The notes: generated by a model from the sequence alone, not told the origin. A stretch of DNA of 64,000 nt from Vibrio litoralis DSM 17657 (GCF_000426765.1 NZ_AUFZ01000002.1:49475-113474); one strand, 5' to 3'; shown: positions 39,637 to 48,621, counted from the stretch's first letter. Made by a program: numbers and translations.

Positions 39637-39649
39637 TTTTAGTATTTAA

Positions 39650-39727
39650 TTAAGAAATCATTGGTAGAGTCATTAAACCAACCATTACTGCAATTAATAC
39701 CAATCCTTGTCTTTGAGATGTTGTCAT
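39650..39727 (-). CDS. 25-residue hydrophobic peptide (putative small membrane protein)
   Basis: A short frame from the ATG at 39727 encodes MTTSQRQGLVLIAVMVGL and a few more residues, 25 in all. After a polar start it is one hydrophobic segment long enough to span the membrane. A strong Shine-Dalgarno AGAAGGAAG lies 8 nt upstream, and a bidirectional terminator lies 14 bp downstream, so the unit looks like a real gene. The frame is open upstream to 39856, but that part looks non-coding. I do not recognise a family. It resembles in general form the single-helix small proteins of E. coli. Confidence 0.6.
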   Translation of the reverse strand: MTTSQRQGLVLIAVMVGLMTLPMIS

Positions 39728-39856
39728 GTGAAAACTTCCTTCTGGTTGATTAGATATGCAGCTAATATAACAAAAAAAGCGCAGTTGATCTAGATCTATT
39801 TGATATCGTCCTATAAATGTAAGTTTAGTGTCAGAAAAATTGCTCATTGTGACCAT

Positions 39857-40391
39857 TAAATATTTTTGTTTTTATTTTTGAAAACCATTATTCCATTTAT
39901 GGTGTTGATTGTTTTTATTTAACTAATTGATTTTTATTGTTTAAATTGGTTTTTTTTGTTTTTTGGTGGTTTGTTTTTTTTAAACTTATAATTTTGGTCA
40001 ATAGTATCACTGACCTTGGGTTTAATCGCTTAACTTGAATAGTGGTTGGAATTTCTGGGGGTGTTGATAGTGATTATCATCTTTAGATGGCGTGTATAGG
40101 CTTAATTGGCAATAGAATATTTTAATTTATTTATTGGTTGTTTTTAGTACGCCTTTTTTGTGTTTAACCTGTTGTTATATATATCATTTATTCGGTTGTT
40201 CATTTGTTGTTCTGTAAAAGGTTTGTTTTTATCTGTTAGGGGCCGATTTTAACCTTTTACGCTTGTTTTAATGGGTTAGTGATTTGGGGGGTAATAACTA
40301 AGATCATCGGTTGTCTAAGCTTGACTATTTTCACCTTTACCTTCCGCAAGCCTCTCTCTACACTAAGTTGATAAATTGAAAGGGGAAACGC
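39857..40391. other. Gene-free T/G-rich stretch
   Basis: About 535 bp without a credible gene. The plus strand is extremely rich in T and G and poor in C, with repeated runs of five to eight T between 39870 and 39990. One Fur-box-like site at 40066-40084 (GATAGTGATTATCATC core) matches 14 of 19 consensus positions. The promoter of the following YhhN gene must lie near the right end. I saw no terminator or recognisable RNA. Confidence 0.6.
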
Positions 40392-41018
40392 ATGTGGTAT
40401 TGGCTATTGATGGGGGGGCTATTACTCCCCATGCTTGTGTCTATAAAGCTTGAACAACCTAAATGGCTGGCTGTCTCCAAGTTATTGCTTTTTATTGGCT
40501 TAATGAGTAGCTTGCTGCTGAAATACGACTTGACTCACCTGTCGTGGTTACTCTCGTTTTTAGCTTTAGCTTTTTTTACTTTATGTTATGCCGTCGAAGA
40601 GTTTGCCCCCAAACATAGAAATCTTCAGTTATGTTTTTTCTCGATAGCTTGTCTCTGTTACAGCTTAGATTTCTGGTTTCAAGTTGATTCATTAAGTTGG
40701 ACGGTGGCTATACCGTCTTTTGCTCTCGTTGTGGTTGCCTTTTTGTTGGTATTGCCATTGCTAGATAGTTTTGCGATGCAAGCGTCGGTGGTGGCTTTAA
40801 TTTTATGGCAGATGTTATGGGCTGCAGGTGAGCTCTTATATATCAATGGTACTTTATTAGATATTAGTGGTTTTTTAGGGGCGTTATTGCTCGCTATCAC
40901 GGTATTAGTTTGGGCGCTTCATTATTTTAGAAAACCGTTTAAACATTCTTATGCTTGGATCCTGTGTTGCTATTCTAGTGCTCATATTTTGATTATCGCG
41001 CCAATTGTATTGAAGTAA
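40392..41018 (+). CDS. YhhN family membrane protein
   Basis: A 208-residue polytopic membrane protein with about eight short helices. Size and pattern fit the YhhN family, which includes lysoplasmalogenases; the call rests on the WFQVDSLSWTVAIPSFALVV and LYINGTLLDISGFLGALLL regions and on gene context. In E. coli yhhN follows yhhL and yhhM next to rsmD, and all these are nearby here. AAAGGGG lies upstream of the ATG. The upstream 660 bp are gene-poor and T-rich, and codon use in this gene is also T-rich. Confidence 0.65.
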   Translation: MWYWLLMGGLLLPMLVSIKLEQPKWLAVSKLLLFIGLMSSLLLKYDLTHLSWLLSFLALAFFTLCYAVEEFAPKHRNLQLCFFSIACLCYSLDFWFQVDSLSWTVAIPSFALVVVAFLLVLPLLDSFAMQASVVALILWQMLWAAGELLYINGTLLDISGFLGALLLAITVLVWALHYFRKPFKHSYAWILCCYSSAHILIIAPIVLK

Positions 41019-41109
41019 TTTTTGCTAACCTGAGCGAATAGCTGGTGGATTCAACCAACCACGCGCCACATTAAAAGCGCATTATCTTATTATTTGAATT
41101 GGATTTTTT

Positions 41110-41694
41110 ATGGAAATTTTATCAGCAGCAGTGATGCTATTTCTGATCATGGACCCGCTTGGTAACCTACCGGTCGTTCTTTCTATCTTGAAGCACCTAG
41201 AACCGAAACGTCGCCGTATTGTATTGGTACGTGAGCTGTTATTTGCTTTAGTGATTTTGTTGCTCTTTTTATATGCAGGTAAATCCATCTTAGGGTTTTT
41301 GCATATAAAAGCGGAAACCTTGAGTATCTCGGGTGGTTTGATTTTATTTATTATCGCGATTCGAATGATTTTCCCACAACCTGGTGGTGTAGTTGGTCTT
41401 GCTGCTGGTGAAGAGCCATTCTTTGTGCCTATGGCGATCCCTATGATTGCAGGGCCATCAGTGATCGCTTCTTTATTACTGTTATCGACTCAATCTCCGG
41501 ATCGTATGTTGGATTGGTCGATTGCGGTATTCCTCGCTTGGGGCGGAACCTTTTTGATCTTGATGTTCTATAACTTCTTCCATCGGATTTTGGGTGAAAA
41601 GGGCCTAAAAGCGATTGAGCGTTTAATGGGGCTGTTATTGGTGATGATGTCGACGCAAATGTTCTTAGATGGGCTGAAACAGTATTTAGGTTAA
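41110..41694 (+). CDS. yhgN: MarC-family integral membrane protein YhgN
   Basis: Six-helix membrane protein of 194 residues from the MarC/YhgN (NAAT) family, annotated as possible transporters but without a proven substrate. Family landmarks are FLIMDPLGNLPVVLSIL, SGGLILFIIAIRMIFP and EPFFVPMAIPMIAGPS. It is 92 bp after the YhhN gene and convergent with the yhhL remnant, whose degraded 3' end overlaps the last codons of yhgN on the other strand. Confidence 0.9.
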   Translation: MEILSAAVMLFLIMDPLGNLPVVLSILKHLEPKRRRIVLVRELLFALVILLLFLYAGKSILGFLHIKAETLSISGGLILFIIAIRMIFPQPGGVVGLAAGEEPFFVPMAIPMIAGPSVIASLLLLSTQSPDRMLDWSIAVFLAWGGTFLILMFYNFFHRILGEKGLKAIERLMGLLLVMMSTQMFLDGLKQYLG

Positions 41695-41963
41695 ATAATT
41701 ATTTGTCAGGTCGAGTAACGCAAAAGTACCAAACAACACAATCGAAATTTTTTCCTAGCGTGTCAGTGCCACTCCTTCGCCAAGCGCACTGGAAAATAGC
41801 AGGCTTTGTAGCCCATGCATAAACAAGGTGAAAACCGCTATCACATTCAGTGTAATATGCGCTATACCCGGAAATGGCTTAACTAGGTTAGTAATAAATA
41901 CCGCCCACACCAGTAACATAAAGGCTTTCGCTAATAGGTTTAATACTTTCTTTACCCGTCGCT
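41686..41963 (-). pseudogene. DUF1145 (YhhL) gene remnant with amber codon and lost start
   Basis: Reading the minus strand directly after rsmD gives KKVLNLLAKAFMLLVWAVF, then KPFPG and LFMHGLQSLLF. Next comes a TAG at 41755-41757, and in the same frame EKISIVLFGTFALLDL to a TAA at 41686-41688. The two parts together match the DUF1145/YhhL protein that follows rsmD in E. coli; the TAG probably replaces a Trp codon. No ATG, GTG or TTG precedes KKVLNLL in frame after the rsmD stop; the first is an internal ATG. So the start also appears lost. A sequencing error could mimic the stop but not both defects. Confidence 0.72.
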
Positions 41964-41979
41964 CCGTAGTGTGTCGGCT

Positions 41980-42573
41980 TTAGCTAAGTTGATACAGGCG
42001 GTAGCAAACTTGTCCGGCTGTTTTTTCACGATGTAGTTGCCAATGCTTTGGAATTTCAGGTAATTGCAGCTCTTTTTCGGTTTCGATATAGACTAAGCCA
42101 TTTTCTGCCAGCCAACCATTTTGTTGTAATAAGTTGAGAGTTTGCCCAAGTAAGCCTTGGCGAAAAGGGGGATCGATAAAGACCACATCGTAAGCTTTCC
42201 CTGATTGCTGTAAAAATTGCAAGGCATCTTGTTGATGGATCTCAATATTGTTGGCTTTGAGTTGGCTACTATTGGTTACTAACTGTTGGTAAGCCTGTTT
42301 ATTGAGCTCTACCATAGTCACCAGTTTTGCTTGGCGTGAAGCCGATTCAAAACCTAATCCACCGGAGCCGGCAAATAAATCAAGACAGCGAGCATGAGGA
42401 ATATCAGCTGCTAACCAATTAAATAATGTTTCTTTGACGCGGTCCGTCGTGGGTCGTAAACCTTGAGCATCATGGACCGGTAACTTGCGGCCTCGCCATA
42501 AGCCACTGATGATGCGCACAAAACCAACATTGCCTTTGGTTGATTGAGAAGGTGAAGCTTTACGTCTTTGCAT
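41980..42573 (-). CDS. rsmD: 16S rRNA (guanine(966)-N(2))-methyltransferase RsmD
   Basis: SAM-dependent methyltransferase of 197 residues that makes m2G966 in 16S rRNA during 30S assembly. A basic N-terminal extension precedes IISGLWRGRKLPV. The conserved PTTDRVKETLFNWL follows, then SAM motif I CLDLFAGSGGLGFE and the catalytic DPPF in VVFIDPPFRQGLL. It is divergent from ftsY with 204 bp between them, as in E. coli. The yhhL remnant follows in the same direction. Confidence 0.96.
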   Translation of the reverse strand: MQRRKASPSQSTKGNVGFVRIISGLWRGRKLPVHDAQGLRPTTDRVKETLFNWLAADIPHARCLDLFAGSGGLGFESASRQAKLVTMVELNKQAYQQLVTNSSQLKANNIEIHQQDALQFLQQSGKAYDVVFIDPPFRQGLLGQTLNLLQQNGWLAENGLVYIETEKELQLPEIPKHWQLHREKTAGQVCYRLYQLS

Positions 42574-42777
42574 AGAATAAACCGCAGATAGATTTTTGAG
42601 AGCCCTAATAAAGTGATATTATATACAGAAGTAACTTCAAGGTGCAGAACTTTGCCGTTTTCTGATTACGGATGTTTGGCTATTATTGCTGGTCAATGTG
42701 TTAGTTACGCGTTAGTTACCCACTCAAACTTAAATAAATTTGCCACTTTTAATCAAAGTGCATGCTAGGACTTGTTC

Positions 42778-44016
42778 ATGACAGCTAAAAAGAAACGCGG
42801 TTTACTCTCTTGGCTCGGTTTTGCTGAAGAAGAAGAGAATAAAGCCTCATCCGACCAAAATATTGAAGCACAGCAAGATGAAGCCGTAGAAGCGGATGAA
42901 CAAGCAGAAGTTGAACAGCAAACGCCAGAGCAAACCTCGACCAATGACGATATTGAAGCCATTGAACAAGACGTTGAGCCTGAAGTAGAGGCGGCCGCTG
43001 AGTTATCGCAAGAAGATGACGCTGAGCAAGAAGAGTCCCCTCAACAAGCCGAAGCATTAGAAACTGATCGCGTTCAAGAGCAAGTTAAGCCAACCGAAAG
43101 CTTCTTTGCACGTTTAAAGCGCAGTTTGCAACGCACCAAACAAAATATTGGCGCAGGATTTTTTGGCCTATTTAAAGGCAAGAAAATCGATGATGAATTA
43201 TTTGAAGAATTAGAAGAGCAGTTATTGATTGCTGACGTGGGCATGAACACCACGGTGAAAATTATTGATAATCTGACGGAAAAAGCATCACGCCAAGATC
43301 TAAAAGATGGTGAAGCATTATATGGTCTCTTAAAACAAGAGATGGCGGATATCTTAGCCGATGTTGAACAACCGCTAGAAATTGATACCAGCAAAACGCC
43401 TTACGTTATTTTAATGGTTGGTGTGAATGGTGTCGGTAAAACTACTACCATAGGTAAACTAGCCAAACAATTCCAATCGCAAGGTAAGTCGGTGATGCTC
43501 GCGGCGGGTGATACTTTCCGCGCGGCTGCTGTCGAGCAGTTGCAAGTGTGGGGTCAACGTAATGATGTGCCCGTTATCGCTCAACACACTGGTGCGGATA
43601 GTGCCTCGGTAATTTATGATGCCATTGAAGCGGCTAAAGCACGCGGTGTTGATGTGGTGATTGCTGATACGGCTGGTCGTTTACAGAATAAAAGTAACTT
43701 GATGGAAGAGTTGCGTAAAATTGTTCGTGTTATGAAGAAAATTGACGATTCCGCGCCGCATGAAATTATGCTGACACTGGATGCAGGAACCGGTCAAAAT
43801 GCGATTAGCCAAGCCAAGTTATTTAGTGACGTCGCACCAGTGACAGGTATTAACCTAACCAAATTAGATGGTACTGCTAAAGGTGGCGTTATCTTTGCGC
43901 TGGCCGATCAATTTCAAATTCCTATCCGTTATATTGGGGTAGGTGAAGGCATTGATGATTTGCGTCCATTCCAAGCACAAGACTTTATTGAAGCGCTATT
44001 TAGCCGAGAAGAATAA
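42778..44016 (+). CDS. ftsY: Signal recognition particle receptor FtsY
   Basis: SRP receptor GTPase of 412 residues that docks ribosome-SRP complexes at the membrane. The N-terminal A domain (to about 100) is highly acidic and Glu/Gln-rich, after the basic, amphipathic start KKKRGLLSWLGF. The NG domain has P-loop GVNGVGKTTTIGKLA, DTAGRLQNKSNLM, and TKLDGTAKGG. I start at the ATG at 42778 with AGGA 8 nt upstream; a TTG two codons earlier is ignored. It is followed by ftsE and ftsX after 38 bp, the conserved ftsYEX operon. Confidence 0.97.
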   Translation: MTAKKKRGLLSWLGFAEEEENKASSDQNIEAQQDEAVEADEQAEVEQQTPEQTSTNDDIEAIEQDVEPEVEAAAELSQEDDAEQEESPQQAEALETDRVQEQVKPTESFFARLKRSLQRTKQNIGAGFFGLFKGKKIDDELFEELEEQLLIADVGMNTTVKIIDNLTEKASRQDLKDGEALYGLLKQEMADILADVEQPLEIDTSKTPYVILMVGVNGVGKTTTIGKLAKQFQSQGKSVMLAAGDTFRAAAVEQLQVWGQRNDVPVIAQHTGADSASVIYDAIEAAKARGVDVVIADTAGRLQNKSNLMEELRKIVRVMKKIDDSAPHEIMLTLDAGTGQNAISQAKLFSDVAPVTGINLTKLDGTAKGGVIFALADQFQIPIRYIGVGEGIDDLRPFQAQDFIEALFSREE

Positions 44017-44054
44017 TTTTTATCCATGTTGTGGGTGAGTTTTAAGGGAAAAAA

Positions 44055-44729
44055 ATGATCAAGTTTCAACAAGTCAGCAAGGTATACCGTGGTGGTCACC
44101 AAGCGCTGCAAAAAGTCGACTTTCATATACGTCGCGGCGAAATGGCCTTTCTTGGGGGGCATTCCGGTGCAGGTAAAAGTACTCTGCTGAAGTTGATTTG
44201 TGCGATCGAGCGTCCTAGTGATGGCAAGATCCACTTTAATGATCATGATATTAGCCGTATCGGTAGTAAAGATATTCCATTTTTACGTCGTAATATTGGC
44301 ATTATTTTCCAAGATCATAAGCTACTGATGGATCGTACCGTATTTGATAATGTTGCGCTGCCAATGCGTATCGAAGGCGCTTCTGAGAATGAGATCAAAC
44401 GTCGCGTTTCAGCTGCCTTAGATAAAATTGGCATGCTAGATAAAGCGCCTTGTTTGCCGCGTCAATTATCAGGCGGTGAGCAGCAACGTGTCGGGATTGC
44501 CCGTGCGGTAGTGAATCGTCCCCGTTTGTTATTAGCCGATGAACCGACGGGTAACCTAGATCATGACTTATCTCATCAAGTGCTCAATCTATTAGAAGAG
44601 TTTAACCGCGCTGGAGTGTCGATTATTTTTGCTACCCACGATTTAGAGTTGGTCAATAGTCGCCCGCAATATCGTCGTTTTGAATTAAACCAAGGTTTTT
44701 TAAGTGAGGTAGAACGTTATGGCCAATAA
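44055..44729 (+). CDS. ftsE: Cell division ATP-binding protein FtsE
   Basis: ABC ATPase of 224 residues. With FtsX it couples ATP hydrolysis to septal peptidoglycan hydrolysis through EnvC/NlpD-type activators. Walker A is GHSGAGKST (about residues 37-45), the signature [14 protein letters not shown] and Walker [13 protein letters not shown]; the H-loop is ATHDLEL. AAGGGA precedes the ATG. It overlaps ftsX by 11 bp, so the two are made in a fixed ratio. Confidence 0.97.
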   Translation: MIKFQQVSKVYRGGHQALQKVDFHIRRGEMAFLGGHSGAGKSTLLKLICAIERPSDGKIHFNDHDISRIGSKDIPFLRRNIGIIFQDHKLLMDRTVFDNVALPMRIEGASENEIKRRVSAALDKIGMLDKAPCLPRQLSGGEQQRVGIARAVVNRPRLLLADEPTGNLDHDLSHQVLNLLEEFNRAGVSIIFATHDLELVNSRPQYRRFELNQGFLSEVERYGQ

Positions 44730-45690
44730 GAAGCTTAAAGCGGCCAAATCGTCTAAAGCGAATGCGCGTCCACAATCGGCAGGCTTTTTTCAAACTCACA
44801 TCAAACAAGCTAAAGATTCTTTTCGTAGTTTAATGGCTCGCCCTCTCGGCACTATTTTGACGTTAGCTGTAGTATCAATGTCTTTAACACTACCTGCGAC
44901 CTTTTATACCGCGGGCAAAAACATTGCGACGGTTGCTGAAGATATGAATACTGCCTCACAAGTGAGTGTGTATTTAAAAGAAGGTACGCCAGAAGCTCGC
45001 TTGATGGTTTTAAAAGACCAAGTTGAAACTTGGCCTGAAGTAGAATCGGTGCAGTACATTTCCTCACAACAAGGCCTAGAAGATTTAAGCCAGTTTGCAG
45101 GCTTAGAACAAGCCATGTCGCTATTAAATGATACCGCTTTGCCGCCGGTACTGGTGGTGATGCCAAATCCTGAGCATCAACAAACCGATGACATCAAAAC
45201 ATTGTCGAAAAAACTGCAAGCAGAAAGCGATGTGACCGACGTTCGTTTGGATGAAGATTGGTTTGCTCGTCTTGATGCGATTAAACATTTGTCATATATC
45301 GTCGCTTATTCGTTTGCTTTATTGATGCTAGTGTCGGTGTTCTTAATAGTTGGTAATACCTTACGATTCAACATTTTGGCACATAAAGAAGAAATCCAAG
45401 TAATGAAGCTGATCGGTGCAACTGACCGCTTTATCTTGCGACCTTATTTGTATACCGGATTATGGCTTGGCCTATTAGGTTCATTAATTGCTTGGTTCTT
45501 AACCTTAATTATTACCTTGTTGGTAAGTGGCGCGGTCGATACCTTAGCGAGCTTATATGATAGCCACTTTAGCTTGCTCGGTTTAGGTTGGGATGAAAGT
45601 ATTTTATTGTTGATGCTAGGTTCTACCTTAGGCTGGATAGCGGCGAATTTATCTGCCAGAAAGCATTTAAAAGAAATCGAACCAGTTTAA
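44719..45690 (+). CDS. ftsX: Cell division protein FtsX
   Basis: Membrane partner of FtsE, 323 residues with four helices. A basic cytoplasmic N-terminal tail of about 45 residues precedes helix 1 (LGTILTLAVVSMSLTLPATF). The large periplasmic loop that contacts amidase activators follows (about 70-190). Three helices in the second half include the FtsX-type NTLRFNILAHKEEIQVMKLIGAT cytoplasmic segment. It overlaps the end of ftsE and ends at a strong terminator (45716-45743). Confidence 0.96.
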   Translation: MANKKLKAAKSSKANARPQSAGFFQTHIKQAKDSFRSLMARPLGTILTLAVVSMSLTLPATFYTAGKNIATVAEDMNTASQVSVYLKEGTPEARLMVLKDQVETWPEVESVQYISSQQGLEDLSQFAGLEQAMSLLNDTALPPVLVVMPNPEHQQTDDIKTLSKKLQAESDVTDVRLDEDWFARLDAIKHLSYIVAYSFALLMLVSVFLIVGNTLRFNILAHKEEIQVMKLIGATDRFILRPYLYTGLWLGLLGSLIAWFLTLIITLLVSGAVDTLASLYDSHFSLLGLGWDESILLLMLGSTLGWIAANLSARKHLKEIEPV

Positions 45691-45715
45691 TAAAAATCTG
45701 AACCAATTGAATTAT

Positions 45716-45743
45716 AAGACCTCTAATGTAGAGGTCTTTTTTT
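45716..45743 (+). terminator. Terminator after ftsX
   Basis: Arms AAGACCTCT and AGAGGTCTT around AATGT, with TTTTTT following. It separates the ftsYEX operon from rpoH, which therefore needs its own promoters in 45745-45946. Confidence 0.9.
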
Positions 45744-45946
45744 ATGTGGAAATGAGGCGAATGTGAGTTTAGTAGGTTTTTTTCTATTCAATTTATATTC
45801 ACTCTTGCATTCTAGAGATTTGCTATGAATAATAGTTACCCCCTTGAAGATCTTTAGCAGAAGGTCCAGAATAGGTGGGTTGAAATTAAGCAATCTGTCT
45901 TTTTTAAAGTGTGTTATTAATTTTTTAAAGACAAAAGAGGAATTGA

Positions 45947-46801
45947 ATGTCAAACGCATATCCAATGGCTTTAGTCACTTCAGATAGTTTAGATAGCTAT
46001 ATTCGTACAGCCAATAGCTACCCAATGCTGACGGTTGAAGAGGAACGTGACTTAGCAGAGCGACTACATTACCACGGTGAGATAGAGGCTGCGAAAGGCC
46101 TGATTTTGTCGCACCTACGCTTTGTTGTACACGTTGCGCGTGGCTATTCTGGTTATGGTTTACCTCTAGCGGATCTGATCCAAGAAGGTAATATCGGCTT
46201 AATGAAGGCAGTAAAACGTTTCAACCCAGAAGTGGGGGTTCGTTTGGTGTCTTTTGCAGTGCATTGGATCAAGGCAGAAATTCACGAATATGTGTTACGT
46301 AACTGGCGTATTGTGAAAATTGCCACCACCAAAGCACAGCGTAAATTGTTTTTTAACCTACGTAAGTCTAAGAAGCGCTTAGGTTGGTTTAATAATGGTG
46401 AAGTTGAAACGGTAGCCAAAGAGTTGGGTGTTTCGACCACTGAAGTGCGTGAAATGGAATCTCGTCTAGCGGCACAAGATGCGACCTTTGAGATGCCATC
46501 AGAAGATGACGATTCTGTCTCTTCTTATACTGCGCCAGTTTTGTATTTAGAAGATAAGCATTCTGACATTGCTGATAATATCGAAGCGGATAACTGGGAA
46601 ACCCATACCAATAACCGCCTAGGTCATGCATTAGCAACTTTAGATGAGCGTAGTCAGCATATTGTACGTTCTCGTTGGTTAGATGATCAAAAAGCAACGC
46701 TACAAGAACTGGCGGAAACGTATAGTGTTTCGGCAGAGCGCATTCGTCAGTTAGAAAAGAACGCGATGAAAAAATTAAAATTGGCGGTAGGTGAGTTCTA
46801 A
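45947..46801 (+). CDS. rpoH: RNA polymerase sigma factor RpoH (sigma-32)
   Basis: Heat-shock sigma factor of 284 residues. Region 1.2 begins near [15 protein letters not shown]. Region 2 is [31 protein letters not shown], followed by the RpoH-box region [17 protein letters not shown]. Region 4.2 has the helix-turn-helix [21 protein letters not shown]. It drives genes such as ibpA (sigma-32 promoter at 15297-15324). GAGGAATTG precedes the ATG. A strong terminator follows. Base pairing of the early coding region as a thermosensor, known in E. coli, was not tested. Confidence 0.97.
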   Translation: MSNAYPMALVTSDSLDSYIRTANSYPMLTVEEERDLAERLHYHGEIEAAKGLILSHLRFVVHVARGYSGYGLPLADLIQEGNIGLMKAVKRFNPEVGVRLVSFAVHWIKAEIHEYVLRNWRIVKIATTKAQRKLFFNLRKSKKRLGWFNNGEVETVAKELGVSTTEVREMESRLAAQDATFEMPSEDDDSVSSYTAPVLYLEDKHSDIADNIEADNWETHTNNRLGHALATLDERSQHIVRSRWLDDQKATLQELAETYSVSAERIRQLEKNAMKKLKLAVGEF

Positions 46802-46832
46802 TTCGATCTCATTAACGGTTAATTTAGTATGA

Positions 46833-46863
46833 AAAGCCAAGATCAAATGATCTTGGCTTTTTT
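46833..46863 (+). terminator. Terminator after rpoH
   Basis: Perfect 13-bp arms AAAGCCAAGATCA and TGATCTTGGCTTT around AA, then further T. Two GATC sites lie in the arms. Confidence 0.92.
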
Positions 46864-46866
46864 ATG

Positions 46867-47118
46867 CGATCGAGTTTATTTATCGCGATCATGGATAATG
46901 ATCTAATGACTAATCACTGGTGATCGTTTTCTGTGGGTAAATGTGTGGAGAAGCTAGGGGCGATGGCAGGGCACGATACACTATATATAGTGTTAAGGGC
47001 TTTTGGGGAATGTTGATAAAATTACGCTTACCCACACTTAGATCAGGATCATTACTACATGTTGTGGATCTAAAAAAATAAAAACACTTTATCAACGTAA
47101 TTCACAGCTTTATCCACA
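46867..47118. promoter_or_regulatory. Cluster of DnaA boxes and GATC sites between rpoH and glpE
   Basis: Seven GATC sites occur between 46867 and 47070. DnaA-box-like 9-mers lie at 46932-46940 (minus, TTACCCACA), 46944-46952 (minus, TTCTCCACA), 47011-47019 (minus, TTATCAACA), 47028-47036 (plus, TTACCCACA) and 47110-47118 (plus, consensus TTATCCACA). A weaker TTATCAACG lies at 47089-47097. An A/T-rich tract (47070-47100) and a perfect palindrome ACACTATATATAGTGT (46978-46993) are also present. The function is not known; it also holds the glpE promoter. Confidence 0.6.
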
Positions 47119-47226
47119 AGAGAACAAATTATGTACACAACACTGTGTCCTCACTTTCTATCTGTCTTTGTTTGCTGTGGGATACGTTATACTAGTCAGC
47201 CCTTATTATGGAAAAAGGAGACAATA

Positions 47227-47550
47227 ATGGACCAGTTTCAACATATCGATGTAGAACACGCTCAGAAAATGATAATCGATCAATCGGCGGTGTTATTAGA
47301 TATCCGCGATCCACAATCTTTTGCGGTTGCCCACGCAGAGCAAGCTAAACACCTAACCAACGATACCATTGTAGCCTTGATGGAAGATTTAGAGTTTGAT
47401 CAACCATTATTAGTGATGTGTTATCACGGTATAAGCAGTCAAGGGGCGGCACAATATTTGGTAAACCAAGGCTTCGAAGAGGTGTATAGTGTTGATGGTG
47501 GTTTTGAAGCATGGCAGCGTAGTGATTTGCCAATGATAAAAATGGCTTAA
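47227..47550 (+). CDS. glpE: Thiosulfate sulfurtransferase GlpE
   Basis: Single-domain rhodanese of 107 residues (E. coli 108). It transfers sulfane sulfur from thiosulfate to cyanide or thioredoxin in vitro. The active-site loop CYHGISSQ carries the catalytic C65. [22 protein letters not shown] is the family N-terminal half. I start at the ATG at 47227 behind AAGGAGAC; an open frame upstream to 47131 does not match the family. glpG follows after 138 bp. E. coli glpR, third gene of that operon, is absent here. Confidence 0.94.
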   Translation: MDQFQHIDVEHAQKMIIDQSAVLLDIRDPQSFAVAHAEQAKHLTNDTIVALMEDLEFDQPLLVMCYHGISSQGAAQYLVNQGFEEVYSVDGGFEAWQRSDLPMIKMA

Positions 47551-47688
47551 GCATTCTTTTTGGGATTATTAAGCTTTGAAATGTTAAGTTTTGGTATTAT
47601 TAGGCTTCGATATTGTTAAGCTAAACCGACTCTTTTTTGGGGGTCGCATTTCGGCTAATCATTACCGAAAAATTTAATAGGTAGTCGT

Positions 47689-48519
47689 ATGATTCGTTTG
47701 ATCGCTTTAAATAACCCTCGGATTGCACAATCATTTATTGATTATATGGCATCGCGAGATATTGAAATTTTGATGACTCCAGAAGGCGAAGGACAGTTCG
47801 CTCTGTGGTTAAAACAAACTGAACATCAAATTGAAGTAGAAGCGGAGCTCAAGTTATTTGTCGATAACCCTCACGCTCAAAAGTATCAAGCGGCTTCCTG
47901 GCAGGTGGCAGACTCTCGTACTCAGCAATTTCATTATGACTCACCGAGCTTTATGGCTCAGATTAAAGCCAAAGCTGGCCCTTTGACGTTGGCGATTATG
48001 GCGATTTGCCTTGTGGTGTATGGGTTGTTGTTCTTTGGTTTTGGTCAGCCATTGTTCCAATCTTTGCATTTTCCTGCCAACCCTGAACAAAAATGGCAAT
48101 TATGGCGCTGGGTCAGTCATGCCTTCTTGCATTTTTCGGTCGCTCATATTGCCTTTAACCTTTTATGGTGGTGGCAGTTTGGCGGCGATATTGAGAAGAA
48201 ACTAGGCTCGGGTAAGTTATTACAAATTTTTCTCCTGTCGGCTGCGTTGTCCGGTGCGGCGCAATATTGGGTTGAAGGGGCAAACTTTGGCGGGTTATCG
48301 GGCGTTGTTTATGCCTTGCTGGGCTACTTATGGATTATTGGCTGGCGTCGACCTGACAAAGGTTTATCGGTTCCGCGTCCATTGGTGATCTTTATGCTAG
48401 GTTGGTTGGTGTTAGGCTTTATTCAGCCATTTATGGCGATTGCCAACAGCGCTCATTTAGCGGGCTTGCTTGCCGGTTGTGGTTTAGCCGCCTTGGAAGG
48501 GCAGTCAAAAGCAGTATAA
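47689..48519 (+). CDS. glpG: Rhomboid intramembrane serine protease GlpG
   Basis: Six-helix rhomboid protease of 276 residues that cleaves membrane proteins within the bilayer. The soluble N-terminal domain covers about 1-85. The catalytic dyad is S204 in GGLSGVVYALLG and H256 in NSAHLAGLLAG. The L1 loop WRWVSHAFLHFSVAHIAFNLLWW contains the conserved HxxxHxxFN-type oxyanion region. It follows glpE in the conserved order. Confidence 0.97.
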   Translation: MIRLIALNNPRIAQSFIDYMASRDIEILMTPEGEGQFALWLKQTEHQIEVEAELKLFVDNPHAQKYQAASWQVADSRTQQFHYDSPSFMAQIKAKAGPLTLAIMAICLVVYGLLFFGFGQPLFQSLHFPANPEQKWQLWRWVSHAFLHFSVAHIAFNLLWWWQFGGDIEKKLGSGKLLQIFLLSAALSGAAQYWVEGANFGGLSGVVYALLGYLWIIGWRRPDKGLSVPRPLVIFMLGWLVLGFIQPFMAIANSAHLAGLLAGCGLAALEGQSKAV

Positions 48520-48621
48520 GTTTTTGTGCTTTAGGTTTACCTTTCTTTCGCGTTGGATATTCGATAAGTCATTCTATTGGTACAATGGCGATTGGCCGTA
48601 ATATTCAGCGACGATTTACAC

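Noticed and set aside
40066..40150. RyhB-like sRNA downstream of the Fur-like site
   Set aside because: The conserved RyhB core (GACATTGCTCACATTGC-like) is absent, and no clear terminator hairpin with a T-run follows.
46867..47118. crtS-like site that triggers chromosome 2 replication
   Set aside because: In V. cholerae crtS is far from this locus and its sequence is not recognisable here. The DnaA-box cluster is reported without that claim.
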